From Chrysochromulina tobinii (lineage: Eukaryota; Haptophyta; Prymnesiales; Chrysochromulinaceae): a stretch of 35,340 nt of DNA. Position 1 is the stretch's first letter. Each line of letters opens with the position of its first letter. The translations under genes were made by a program, and so were the position numbers. Below, piece after piece: positions 17,493 to 26,430 of this stretch. Location: contig JWZX01002690.1 of the NCBI GenBank assembly GCA_001275005.1, forward strand, positions 1 to 35,340. The letters run 5' to 3'. Below the pieces are notes generated by a model that worked only from the letters and a program-made list of their open reading frames with translations, was not told the DNA's origin and made no database searches.

Positions 17493-18962
17493 TCACATCT
17501 TGAGTGCAATGTTCATGTATGCGTACGTGGTGACCAGCACGCCGGCGACGCCGAGCCATGAGTGCAATGTGGTGGCGACGCCGAAAAAGTTGGCCGAGAC
17601 GATGACGAGGACGGCCATCACGGCTGAGTTGGCAAAGTTCTTGACGATCGCATCGGCGTACTTGTACACGAGTGTAACGGCGAGCCCGTGGAAAGCTTGG
17701 AAGAGCACGAGCAGGAGCGCGAGGGGCGTGTAGCCCTCAAAGAAGCCGACGTGGACCGCGCCAGGCCGGGGCGGCATGACCAGGTACGAGAAGATTGCGA
17801 TCGAGAAGCCGAAGACGTACAGGATCGTGTTCTGCAGATGAACCGTCACGTCAAAGTTCTTCACGACCTGTTGATTCCACACCGACGAGACGGCTGTGAT
17901 GACGGTCGCCACCGCCACGACCACATACCCGTGCGTAGGCACCATGCCGCGCGCCTTGCATGCATCGTACTGCGACACGGCGATGCAAATGCACTGGAGC
18001 AGCACGCACACCCATTGCAGCTCGTTGAGGCGCTGTCCGAGCACGCGCAGCATCAGCGCGACTATGTACGGCGCGAGCGACTTGGCGAGTGTGAACGTGC
18101 CTGGGTCGACCAGCTGCGCGCGAGAAGAGGCCGAGGGTGGGGGTGAGTTGGAAGTGGAGGCTGAGGGTGGGAGTTAGAGAGCTCATGTGGCGGGGCAGTA
18201 GCAGCTCATGTGGCAGGGCACTGTGACTCGAGAGAGTCGCCACACGTGTCGCACCTCGAGCGCATAGAACGTGAGCTGGTTGTTGATGGTGTACAGCACT
18301 GCCAGGAAGAAGTAGTGCGCGCAGATTCGCGGAGTCACGCCCTTAAATGGATCTACGCCGGTCGCCTTCACATGGCGCGAATGCAGCGTGACGGCGAGCG
18401 CGAGCTTGCAGGCCTCCGTCATCGCGACGCACGAGGCGGGCGAGAAGGAGTACGAACCCGACGTCTGGCAAAGCTTGAAAAGCAAGATTGCCACTGACTG
18501 GACACAGACGAGCACCACAAACGAGCCGATCTGCGTGCCGTACGACGACATGCTGCCCCAGTACGACGACACGCCGCCGATGCAGCATTGGAGCACGACG
18601 CAAAGGCAGCACACGATCAGGGCACCTACTGCGAGCATGGGGAAGTAGCTGCCGCTGCTGCTCTCTGGGGGTGGCGACAACAGCTCCGGCGGTGGCGGCG
18701 ATTGCTTTGTGTGTTTTTGTACTCCGTGCTCCTTGTGCTCCTTTTTGACAGTGCTCGCTGGCGACCCCGCACCCTCGTCCACCTTTTTGGCTAATCGCTC
18801 CACCTTTTTGGCAGCACTCTCGGGCGTATCTTGCAGAGATCTTGCAGCGGCCTTTGCAGCGGCCTTGTTGGTGGATGTGTTGGCGATGTCACTCGGCGGC
18901 ACCGGCCGTGTCTGGGCAAACGCCGTGAGGCAGATGAGCAGGAACAGATGCAAGGTACGCAT
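17493..18962 (-). CDS. Nucleotide-sugar transporter (CMP-sialate/UDP-galactose type)
   Basis: Exons are inferred as 18962-18255 and 18113-17493, joined in phase 0 to about 442 residues. The join restores FYALELVDPGTFTLAKSL. The N-terminus is a signal-like peptide (MRTLHLFLLICLTAFA), then a charged Lys/Ser/Pro-rich stretch. The rest holds about ten helices of the drug/metabolite transporter superfamily. Conserved segments include YTINNQLTFYALE and the C-terminal GLAVTLVYKYADAIVKNFANS, which is the signature of the SLC35A-type transporters. These move nucleotide sugars from cytosol into the Golgi or ER lumen for glycosylation. The N-terminal lumen-side extension is longer than usual for the family. 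The intron (18114-18254, 141 bp) contains a repeated CCACATGAGCT. The exact sugar cannot be assigned from sequence. Confidence 0.85.
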
Positions 18963-19457
18963 ACCTTCCTGTCAATCAATGCGCCGTCTCGGCCGGGGGA
19001 GCCTGCGCGGCTCTTCGGCTTCGCGGCGCACTGCTCGACGCGGCCGAACGTTTGGGCTGTGAATAATTCTGATGCGTGACTGTGAAAACTATTCGGGGCG
19101 TTTCAACAAGCAAGCAAGCAAGCAAGCAAGGTACTCGGTTGCGCTGGTTTAGGTACCTGTGTGTGTCGACTAACTAGCTTGCTTGCGTTTCAACAGGGTG
19201 GGGGGGGCACTTTACATGTATCTCTGCACACTGCTAATAAGTCGAAACAACACAAGTATCTTGCTTGCTCTCTGGGTCTGGCTCTCGAGCGCTCTCCGTC
19301 GTTACTCGTTGGTAGATTCGTTTCGGCGCTCGTTTAGTCTCATCAGACATCTCGCAGCCCAACGACCCCAACTTAACCCCAACTCGCAACTGCTTGGGCC
19401 ACCCAGGCCCTGCAAAGAGAACATGCGCTCACATGCGCATGCCGAATATCCTGGCAG
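18963..19457. other. Intergenic region with GCAA tetranucleotide repeat
   Basis: A 495-bp gap upstream of the transporter and downstream of PTEN. It contains a (CAAG)n run of six to seven units at about 19108-19132, and a motif TCGACTAAYTAGCTTGCTTG at 19166-19185 that recurs at 25775-25794. No coding signal. Confidence 0.55.
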
Positions 19458-20940
19458 TTACCACAGAGCCGGAGCATTGTCCCGCACCACGGCGAGCGGC
19501 GCGACAGCTGCGCCGGCGACGCCCCCCTGGACGACCCCATTCGCCTGAGAGCTCTCTTCGCCAGAGAGCGCATACTCGAGCTCTATGCGCCAAGCGGCAG
19601 GGAAGCGCGCGTCCTTGTGGGCACCGTCCACGTCCTCCTTGTACAGCGCGCCGCCATAAGGGAGCGGCTTGAGCATGCGTGCCAGGAAGCCAGTGTGCAG
19701 CGTCGCCCAGCCCAGCCTCTCCTCCGTCAGAAGGCCATTATTACTCAGGCGCAGCTCAAAGTCTCCGCGGAGGAGCAACCCGTCGCCAGGCAGCTCGAAG
19801 CGCACGGCCGGCTGGAAGGGCGCGCAGCGCACGGGGCCGCACGTGCAGATGGACGAGCGCAGCGTCTGGATGCCATCCGCGGTGGGAGACGCCGTCGTGA
19901 GCGCGAGCAGCTCCAATCTCAGATACCTGTGGGGAGAGAGGCGATGGCGCCGTGGTGAGCACTTGCATGCACCGACGGATCCAATCTCAGATACCATGGA
20001 TTGAGATCCAATCTCAAATCAGATTGAGATCCAATCTCAGATACCATGGATTGAGCAGCGAGTCGGCGTCCGCGCGCGGCGCGCCACTTGAGGCGAAGTA
20101 GGCGCCCGGCGCCGAGGAGAGTGTGACCGCCTTGAGCACGACCGTGGCGCCCTCGAGCAGCTGCGCGCGCCTCTCGACCCCCTCGCAGCGCAGCAACTGC
20201 TCGTACATGCGCACGCAACGCACTTGTGATGGCTGGTTGATGGCGTCGAGGTCCGTCGTGCGTGCGCTGCGGAAGAAGTGGATGGCTGCGTCGGCCGACG
20301 GGCACTCGGCGTGCCCGATGCGGAGCAGGAACGCGCACACCATCACCCCTGTGCGCCCCTTGCCAGCCTTGCAATGCACGGCTAGCACATTCGCCTGGTC
20401 ACCCTCCATGAACGCGTACGCACGATCGCAAAAGGCATCGAGCGCGCGCAGCGCGGGTGCGTGGTGATCGGCGAACGGGTAGCGCATGACGCGCACTGCA
20501 CCCGGCCAATCGGTGTCCAGGTAATCGCGCTCGTCGCACAAGTTCACCATCGCGTAGCGGCCGCCGTGTTGGCCATCCATGAAAGACCGCACATCCGAGA
20601 GCGGGTTGCGATACCACGACTCGAATGAGCTGCTCGGCAGCCCCAGCGCGATGACGCGCGGCACAATGTACGTCAGGTCGAGGTCGAAGGTGTCCGTCTG
20701 CGTGCGCCTCTTGGAGCCGGATACCAAGTGCCGCGCGACTCGGAATGGCACATCGGTGACGCCGGAGGCAACTGCGGTGAGGCTCTGCGTCCACGTGGCA
20801 TCCTTGTTGGAGCCCCTCGTCTCGAGTGCCTCGACCTCGAGTGACTCGATGCGTCGCTGCATCGGTTTAATCGGTGCGGCCGCGGCTGCAGCGCTGATTG
20901 GGATAAAAGAGACCGCAGCGCCGTCCTTGTGCTCCGCCAT
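19458..20940 (-). CDS. PTEN: PTEN-type phosphoinositide 3-phosphatase
   Basis: Exons 20940-20045 and 19926-19458 join in phase 2 (TG then G, Trp) to about 454 residues. The phosphatase domain spans about 75-240. It carries the active-site P-loop HCKAGKGRTG (189-198; catalytic Cys190, Arg196) with the two basic residues typical of PTEN, and the general-acid region YPFADHHAP (Asp158). The following 200 residues are beta-rich and fit the C2 membrane-binding domain (for example FELPGDGLLLRGDFELRL and FHTGFL-like strands). PTEN removes the 3-phosphate of PIP3 and opposes PI3-kinase signalling at the plasma membrane. An N-terminal 70-residue extension is Ala/Ser-rich. The gene is divergent from the ankyrin gene, with 145 bp between starts. 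Its single intron contains the shared introner-like core. Confidence 0.9.
19927..20044 (-). other. PTEN intron: multiple junction copies plus shared core
   Basis: GT-AG, 118 bp. The intron begins GTATCTGAGATTGGATC and exon 2 begins GTATCTGAGATTGGAGC, so 15 bases are identical. One further full copy of the CCATGGTATCTGAGATTGG junction and one partial copy lie inside. The last 44 bases (19970-19927) hold GCATGCAAGTGCTCACCACG and end CTCTCCCCACAG, closely matching M3 introns 4 and 5. Confidence 0.85.
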
Positions 20941-21085
20941 TTCCAGTTTTTGACAAAACCTGGACCTCGTCTTGAAAAGAGTTTAGAATCCCGGGTGTGA
21001 ATCGAGAGCGCGTTGGCATAGACCCGTGGGAAGGGCAAGGTCGATCGCCCGAGGAAATGCATGCGCGTGTGGAGTGAATTGTTTG
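20941..21085. promoter_or_regulatory. Short divergent promoter region
   Basis: Only 145 bp separate the start of PTEN (minus strand) and the likely start of the ankyrin protein (plus strand), so a shared control region is likely. No TATA box is seen. Confidence 0.4.
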
Positions 21086-21904
21086 ATGATGCTGCTGCGG
21101 CGGTGCCTCGGGCTTCTTGTGTTGCTGCCATGTGAATCATGGAGATCACTTGCAGATGATCTGGTGCTCGCGGCTGCTAACGGCGACGCGACAGTGGTGA
21201 GCAACATTCTCAATGATGGCGTGGCAGTGGATGCTACAAACAAGGAGGGCACGACCGCCTTGCTCTCTGCGGCGATGCGAGGGCAAGCCGCCATGGTGCG
21301 TCTCCTCGCAAAAGCTGGCGCCAATGTTGACGTCCAGGGCACAATATCCAGATTCGACTCTCAGGGTCGCCGTTCAGAGTCAAAGGATTGGAGTGCACTA
21401 GCTTTCGCAGCGGACTGTGCCAACGAACGTGATGCAGTGAATGATTTTGCAAGGTCTGAATGGTCGGCGGAGGCGGGCTTATCACTGGCAGTGTCTCTGC
21501 CCTGTGTCAACGGCCTCGACACGGTGGCTGCTCTGCTGGAAGCGGGTGCTAACCCATTCATCGAGGATTTCAACGGGTACAACGCGCTGATGCGTGCAGA
21601 CTCGGGCTCCAAACATCACGCACTCATTGAGGCGCGCGTCCATCAGCTTGGGTGCGTCGTGGCTACTGGTGACAAGTGCAGCGACAAGGAGATCACCTTC
21701 GCGGCCAAGTGGAAGAGCAAGACGGTAGAGGAGGTCGACGCGGAGGCCTCCAGGCTGAACATGTACCTGAAGAAAGCTATGAGCTACACGAGCGAAAAGA
21801 AACTACGCAAGTGGCTGCAACAGCGACTCAACGCTCTGTCGCAGATCCGCAAGAACACCCGGCATCCTAGCCGGCATCATGACGTAAATCACGACGAGCT
21901 TTGA
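21086..21904 (+). CDS. Ankyrin-repeat protein with signal peptide
   Basis: From the ATG at 21086 the protein has about 272 residues. The leader MMLLRRCLGLLVLLPCESWRSLA looks like a signal peptide; an ATG at 21026 would bury it, so 21086 is preferred. Ankyrin repeats follow: DDLVLAAANGDATVVSNILN, then NKEGTTALLSAAMRGQAAMV with RLLAKAGANVDVQ, then TVAALLEAGANPFIED with NGYNALM. Between the second and third lies a 45-residue insert without the repeat pattern. The C-terminal 80 residues are basic and helical (KKLRKWLQQRL). Ankyrin repeats bind other proteins; a secreted or plastid-routed ankyrin protein is unusual but not rare in algae. The role is not assignable. Confidence 0.8.
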   Translation: MMLLRRCLGLLVLLPCESWRSLADDLVLAAANGDATVVSNILNDGVAVDATNKEGTTALLSAAMRGQAAMVRLLAKAGANVDVQGTISRFDSQGRRSESKDWSALAFAADCANERDAVNDFARSEWSAEAGLSLAVSLPCVNGLDTVAALLEAGANPFIEDFNGYNALMRADSGSKHHALIEARVHQLGCVVATGDKCSDKEITFAAKWKSKTVEEVDAEASRLNMYLKKAMSYTSEKKLRKWLQQRLNALSQIRKNTRHPSRHHDVNHDEL

Positions 21905-22573
21905 GCGTCGAGTGATGCCCTGGTGATCCATATATCACCATATGCTACCCTGGTGCCGTCTCGTCTGAGTGCCTCTCTCGCTGCTGTTACGTTCTACGAT
22001 CTAACTATTCAAAGTGCTGCAAATTTTAGTAGTACCTAGTAGTCGTGTAGAACTTTTCATTTGAGAGAGACCGCAATATTAACTTGCTCTACACCTCTAC
22101 ATGTCATTGGAAACTAGTTGGGGAAGTGTACGCGACTGCACATCACGGGCTCGTCACCCTAAGTATCGTCACCCGGGGACGCCGGAGACTGTCTCGTATA
22201 GACCAGAAGACCACGCCGGACGAGCGACAGCTTGTTAGCTTGCCGACAGTGCACCAGCAGGCCGATCGAGGAGGAACGCCAGGAACCGTCCAGGATCACA
22301 TGATTAATCTTTAATGACCAGAGGACCACCCGACCAATCGGCATGCTGTCACTACTATACGCTGCACTCCACTTTTTCCGTCGTTTTCCGTCGACTCCCC
22401 CATAGAATTCTCACGCTAAAACGCTAGTTAAAGAGTGCTTTCACAGCGGCCGCGGTTGCGTGTGAGCGGAACGATGCAGCAGCGTTCAGCGTGCAGGGGC
22501 CCATGCGCGGTGCTACACAGTTGACTAGACTTCCACACGGGTACCACACGGAAGTGCCACATGCTCTCGCTCC
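21905..22573. other. Intergenic region between convergent genes
   Basis: A 669-bp AT-richer gap holding two 3' ends. I see no coding signal. An 11-bp near-palindrome, ATATATCACCATATG, lies at about 21930-21944. Confidence 0.5.
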
Positions 22574-23293
22574 TCACGCGTCGATGTCGTCGAGATGACC
22601 GTCGCCATCATCGACCTTGGCGTGCACCTGAGACAGCCTCATAACGCGTGAAGCATTGTCCTTTTCGAGTTGACGGCGCTCAGCTTCCTTGCGCGCGCGG
22701 CTTTGAGCGGCCACGATGCTGCGAGCGGCACCAGCGGACCCCTCGCCATCATCCCAAACCTTCGAGTCGGTCTTGCTCTGGGTCTTGTTGATGATGGCGA
22801 AGTAGAGGGCATTCGCGGATCGGAGGGCGTCGTCTTGTGCCTGCCGCCGCGCCGCTGATTCCGCCCGGAGCCGCGCGCGTGACTCGCCCGTCGCGTCGTC
22901 TTCCGTGTCGTCATCGATGGCTGACGTCATGCTTGCGAGTCGCTGTTGATGCACACGGTACCGCTCTTCCGCCTGCTTCAGATACCAGTCAGCCGCAGCA
23001 TCACGGTAGCTTTTCTCGACCTCAAGCCGCTTCGTATTCATGTCCATACGCCAGTCGACCACGAGCCCAGAGCCAAAGAGACCGTCACCATCGTCAGTCT
23101 TGGCCGTGATGCTCTTCAGCCTCCGACGGAGGTCGCGATTCTCCTTGGCTATACGTGCTGCCTCAGAGGCCCGATGGCTCTGCGATGCGGAACGGAACTT
23201 TTGCCGAGCTGCTCCGGCGAGCTCATCTTCGATGTTGGTATCGAGATTCGACTGGACGCTGCTGTAGCCCTCATTGGGCATCCTCCGGCTCAT
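22574..23293 (-). CDS. CFAP97-like (KIAA1430-type) ciliary protein candidate
   Basis: From the ATG at 23293 the protein has about 239 residues. It is highly charged and helical, with no membrane segment. Two related segments have the pattern of the KIAA1430/CFAP97 motif: HRASEAARIAKENRDLRRRL with KSITAKTDDGDG (about 40-72) and AERRQLEKDNASRVMRLSQV with HAKVDDGDG (near the C-terminus). In that family the core is a basic helix with K-E-N followed by a leucine-arginine pattern, found in proteins of cilia and axonemes. That fits a flagellate that also has SAS-6. The frame is open to an earlier ATG at 23428, which would leave only 57 bp to the upstream gene's stop; the later start is preferred. 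Family assignment rests on pattern only. Confidence 0.55.
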   Translation of the reverse strand: MSRRMPNEGYSSVQSNLDTNIEDELAGAARQKFRSASQSHRASEAARIAKENRDLRRRLKSITAKTDDGDGLFGSGLVVDWRMDMNTKRLEVEKSYRDAAADWYLKQAEERYRVHQQRLASMTSAIDDDTEDDATGESRARLRAESAARRQAQDDALRSANALYFAIINKTQSKTDSKVWDDGEGSAGAARSIVAAQSRARKEAERRQLEKDNASRVMRLSQVHAKVDDGDGHLDDIDA

Positions 23294-23485
23294 CTGTCCG
23301 GTCCCCCTCCCCGGAAAGACGATGTCAGCCGGCCCGGGCGAGCAGGGCTTTCCGGCCTCGAAAACCAATACATGTCTTTCTGTGATGAGGAGAGACACTT
23401 TTGTCCGGCTTTTGTCATCTCTGTACAACTTTGAAACCGAAACGCGAAATCATCGATGCATGCGAAAGGGCCGTGCTCGCGCTCT

Positions 23486-24889
23486 TCAGCAAGCCGTCTT
23501 CACCAATGGCCGCAGCAGACCCGCAATGTACTCCCCCGCCTCGAGGCCCGAGAGGCACGCCGCCTCGAACCCTGGCGCTCGTCGCGAGCAGTAATCCCCC
23601 GCATAGAAGATCCCGAGCGCCTCCTCCGCCAGAAAGTCGGCATCGTCCTGAGCGTCCGCGCCCATCTCGGCGGCTGGCCTTTCGTAGACGAGCGGAGGGA
23701 CCGCACTCTCATACGTGATCCCGAGCACCTCCGTGCTCGTCGGGCCGCCCCCCCGAACGTCACGACCCTCGACCGAGGATGGCGCCGGGAAGGCCGAACC
23801 CCAACGCTGGGCCTGCAAGTACGCAGGCGTGTCCGGCGGCGGCGGAGCGTCCAGCGGGAGCAATGGGGCGATCGCGCGCGCAAAGGCGCGGTAGAGCAGC
23901 GGGCCCGGCTCCGAGTTCAAGTAGCCATTCTCCTGAGGACGGAACGCGCCTGTGGTTGGGTCCTGCATGGTGACCCTGGCAATTTCGGCCGCTGCGTATG
24001 TGGGCGTCGAGATGAGCGTCCAGCACTCATGAGCGTGCGTGCTGCGTCCCAGCCCAGGCTTGGAGGCGGTGCGAGCCGCAAACCAAAGGGGCTGGTCGGA
24101 GCCCGCGCCATCACTGAAAGTGAAAGCGTCGTAAGGCAGTGTCAGGGTCGACGGAAGTGTGACCATGCAACTGAAGAGAGGCACGCGCACACGAGAGCGT
24201 ACACGCTCGGCGATGGCCTCGGGCACGCCCGCCGAGGCACGGTGCCACGACTCGAAGGAGGAAGAGACGTCCGTGAGCAGCACCACGTCAAAGATGCCGA
24301 GAACGCGAGGCGCGGTCGCGGCAGCTTGCGCCTCGGGTGAGTCATGAAAGGCCGCGACCCCACCAACGCCTTCGATCTTCCACCCGAGGGTTTCCTCGTT
24401 GCGAGTCATGCCGCTGACCCGTACGCCGGCGTGAACCGTGACAGCTTCACTCGCTCCGCGTAGGATGACGCGCGGCAAGCGCTGCATGCCGCCCACTCCC
24501 ACGTAGACAGGCCTTGCATCCGATGGAAGCCCGAAAAAGTCGACTGCTGAGCCGTCGCCGACACAGCCGAAGCGTCCTTGCCACTGCGCTGCGATCCCAG
24601 ATGCGCACCAGTTTGCACAGAGCTCTTGCATGCGAGCTGAATCGGCGCGGAAGAACTGACAGCCATGATCGAATTCGAAGGTCTCCTCAGGCACGGGCCC
24701 ATCATCTGGGAGCACTTTTGCGTCATCTGGGCGGACCGAGCGGTGAGACGCACGGCCACCTGGCCCGCGACTTCCCTGATCGAAGACGACCACTTCTACA
24801 CTGCGCCCAGCGTGATGCGCAATCGTGGACGCGGCCATCGCGCCCGTGATGCCTCCGCCGACGATCGCGACCCTCTTCGGTCGCGACAT
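23486..24889 (-). CDS. Renalase-like FAD-dependent amine oxidoreductase
   Basis: From the ATG at 24889 the protein has about 467 residues. The N-terminus has the dinucleotide-binding fold, VAIVGGGITGAMAA (from residue 7), ending in the acidic strand VVVFDQG, then a second FAD motif, GPGGRAS, and FDHGCQFF. These are typical of the renalase/amine oxidase group of NAD(P)-binding Rossmann flavoproteins. A later YVGVGGMQRLP segment and the C-terminal GIFYAGDYCS with SGLEAGEYIAG complete the FAD-binding pattern. Human renalase oxidises abnormal dihydro-isomers of NAD(P)H; algal relatives are mostly uncharacterised. An upstream ATG at 24937 would add 16 residues. No intron is needed. Cofactor binding is well supported; the substrate is not. 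Confidence 0.8.
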   Translation of the reverse strand: MSRPKRVAIVGGGITGAMAASTIAHHAGRSVEVVVFDQGSRGPGGRASHRSVRPDDAKVLPDDGPVPEETFEFDHGCQFFRADSARMQELCANWCASGIAAQWQGRFGCVGDGSAVDFFGLPSDARPVYVGVGGMQRLPRVILRGASEAVTVHAGVRVSGMTRNEETLGWKIEGVGGVAAFHDSPEAQAAATAPRVLGIFDVVLLTDVSSSFESWHRASAGVPEAIAERVRSRVRVPLFSCMVTLPSTLTLPYDAFTFSDGAGSDQPLWFAARTASKPGLGRSTHAHECWTLISTPTYAAAEIARVTMQDPTTGAFRPQENGYLNSEPGPLLYRAFARAIAPLLPLDAPPPPDTPAYLQAQRWGSAFPAPSSVEGRDVRGGGPTSTEVLGITYESAVPPLVYERPAAEMGADAQDDADFLAEEALGIFYAGDYCSRRAPGFEAACLSGLEAGEYIAGLLRPLVKTAC

Positions 24890-24980
24890 TTCTGCACGGC
24901 GCGTTGTGTCAGGCGCGCTTGAAATGAAAAGATTCACATATGGTAGTACCTTTGGTGTGTGTCGCCCATGCCTGACTCGC

Positions 24981-25685
24981 TCAATCGCGCAGCTTCCTGA
25001 AGTCTTTGCTCGTCATCGCGCCTCCGCCCGTGAAGACGGGCACTACGTATTGCGCATCTGGGACGCCGCCACGCCCCTCGGCAGTGTTCTCGGGGACCAC
25101 CATGCCGCCGTCCGGGTCGTCTATCTTGCCTAAGCGTCGATACTCGCCCAGCGCCTCTCGTGCGCTGGCAAAGGCGGTCGTTGCACGCTGCTCGTCCTTC
25201 CCGTCGATCGCCGCCTGCAGCTCGATACATGAATTCTTGTATCGCTCCGTTTCGGCGGCCATGCTCTTTTGCGTGTCCGACTTCTTCTTGCGCTTCGTTG
25301 AACGTGCGCCCTCCACCGAGCTCGTGAATAGCGGCATTGCAGTCGTCGCATCCAGCATCCTCGCTTGCACGATTTGTACTCCCTCCCAGTCGCGTTCCTT
25401 GAGTGCTTGCAAGCCGAGCTCATCCACGGCTATCCAAGCCCTTAGGATGCGCGGGCAGTAGCGATAGCGCGCCATCGGGAAGTAATAGTTGTTGCCAGGC
25501 CGCTCACTACCCACCTTTGAATATGTGCCGCCCGAGGAGCTCTCTTCTGCAAAGCACGGTGGCATGCCAGCAATCGCAGACAAAGCTCCAGCTATCATGT
25601 GCCGGCGGGTGAAGCATCGCAGCGAATGATACTGCAGTGCGCCCACGGAGGAGGCGATCGCCGTCATCGCGAGCATCGCCGACAT
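24981..25685 (-). CDS. Probable thylakoid-lumen protein (PsbQ/Psb31-like helical bundle?)
   Basis: From the ATG at 25685 the protein has about 234 residues. The N-terminus is layered: a hydrophobic signal peptide (MSAMLAMTAIASSVGA), a short transit region, then a twin-arginine lumen signal (TRRHMIAGALSAIAG, ending PPCFA before EE). This three-part signal is how secondary-plastid algae send proteins to the thylakoid lumen. The mature part contains YYFPMARYRYCPRI and LRAWIAVDELGLQALKERDW, then Lys-rich and Ala-rich helices. This suggests a small helical bundle like the extrinsic photosystem II proteins. I cannot assign the family firmly. Location in the lumen is the stronger claim. An upstream ATG at 25727 is possible. 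The LHC gene lies further upstream on the same strand. Confidence 0.6.
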   Translation of the reverse strand: MSAMLAMTAIASSVGALQYHSLRCFTRRHMIAGALSAIAGMPPCFAEESSSGGTYSKVGSERPGNNYYFPMARYRYCPRILRAWIAVDELGLQALKERDWEGVQIVQARMLDATTAMPLFTSSVEGARSTKRKKKSDTQKSMAAETERYKNSCIELQAAIDGKDEQRATTAFASAREALGEYRRLGKIDDPDGGMVVPENTAEGRGGVPDAQYVVPVFTGGGAMTSKDFRKLRD

Positions 25686-26430
25686 GCGAGAGCACGACCT
25701 GCGAGCGAGCGAGAGAGTTTCGCCCAATTCGGCAAGTCACGTGAGTAAATCAGGGGGAAGAGTACCGGTAACTTTCGACTAATTAGCTTGCTTGCTTAAC
25801 TCACCTACCCCCTTACTTTTCCCCAGTGGCCGGGGCCTCCCTCTCACCTACCCCCTTAGCACGACTGCACGAGCCCACCTTGAGCGGATGAAGGCGCATG
25901 AACGACCCCTTATGGTAAACTCATCGAGACAGAATTGGGAAACTCATCGAGACAGAAAGCGGTCATCGAAAACGCCGAAAACCTCATAGTTGCATAGATC
26001 AAGTGTTCAAAGCCCCCTGAGTAGTGAGAAGGTCCCCCTAGGTCAAACAAGTGCGCCGTTAGATTTTGATTTACCTCTTCAAAAGATCGGCTAGGGGATG
26101 GGGTGCGGTGCACTCTCTCTGCACATCGCGGCGACTGCCGATCGCGCTCTTTTTAACGAATATGAAACGTTTTGTCCCTTTATGCCATGCTTATGCGTTT
26201 AACGAACAACGATGTCAAAATCGAGAAAAGGCACTCTCCGACATCGACACATCATTAGCACATGAAGATCATCGTGATTAATTCAGACTTCTAACTTCCT
26301 GTACGCATGAGTACATTTTCTACATGAACTGAATCGTCGAAAGGAGAATGCGCACAGATGGCAGCAAGTGCAGAGCCCGGAGCCCGAGGGGCGCACCCGA
26401 GAGATCTCATGCTCTCACGCCGATCCATCC
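25686..26430. other. Intergenic region with short direct repeats
   Basis: No supported gene. CTCACCTACCCCCTTA occurs twice (about 25800 and 25843), and AAACTCATCGAGACAGAA occurs twice (about 25917-25961). The motif TCGACTAAYTAGCTTGCTTG is at 25775-25794, about 90 bp upstream of the lumen-protein start, next to AGTACCGGTAAC. Confidence 0.5.

Noticed and set aside
21430-21495. Intron inside the ankyrin gene (to remove the 45-residue insert)
   Set aside because: The only GT-AG pair I found is 55 bp and would break the frame. The sequence is open as it stands.
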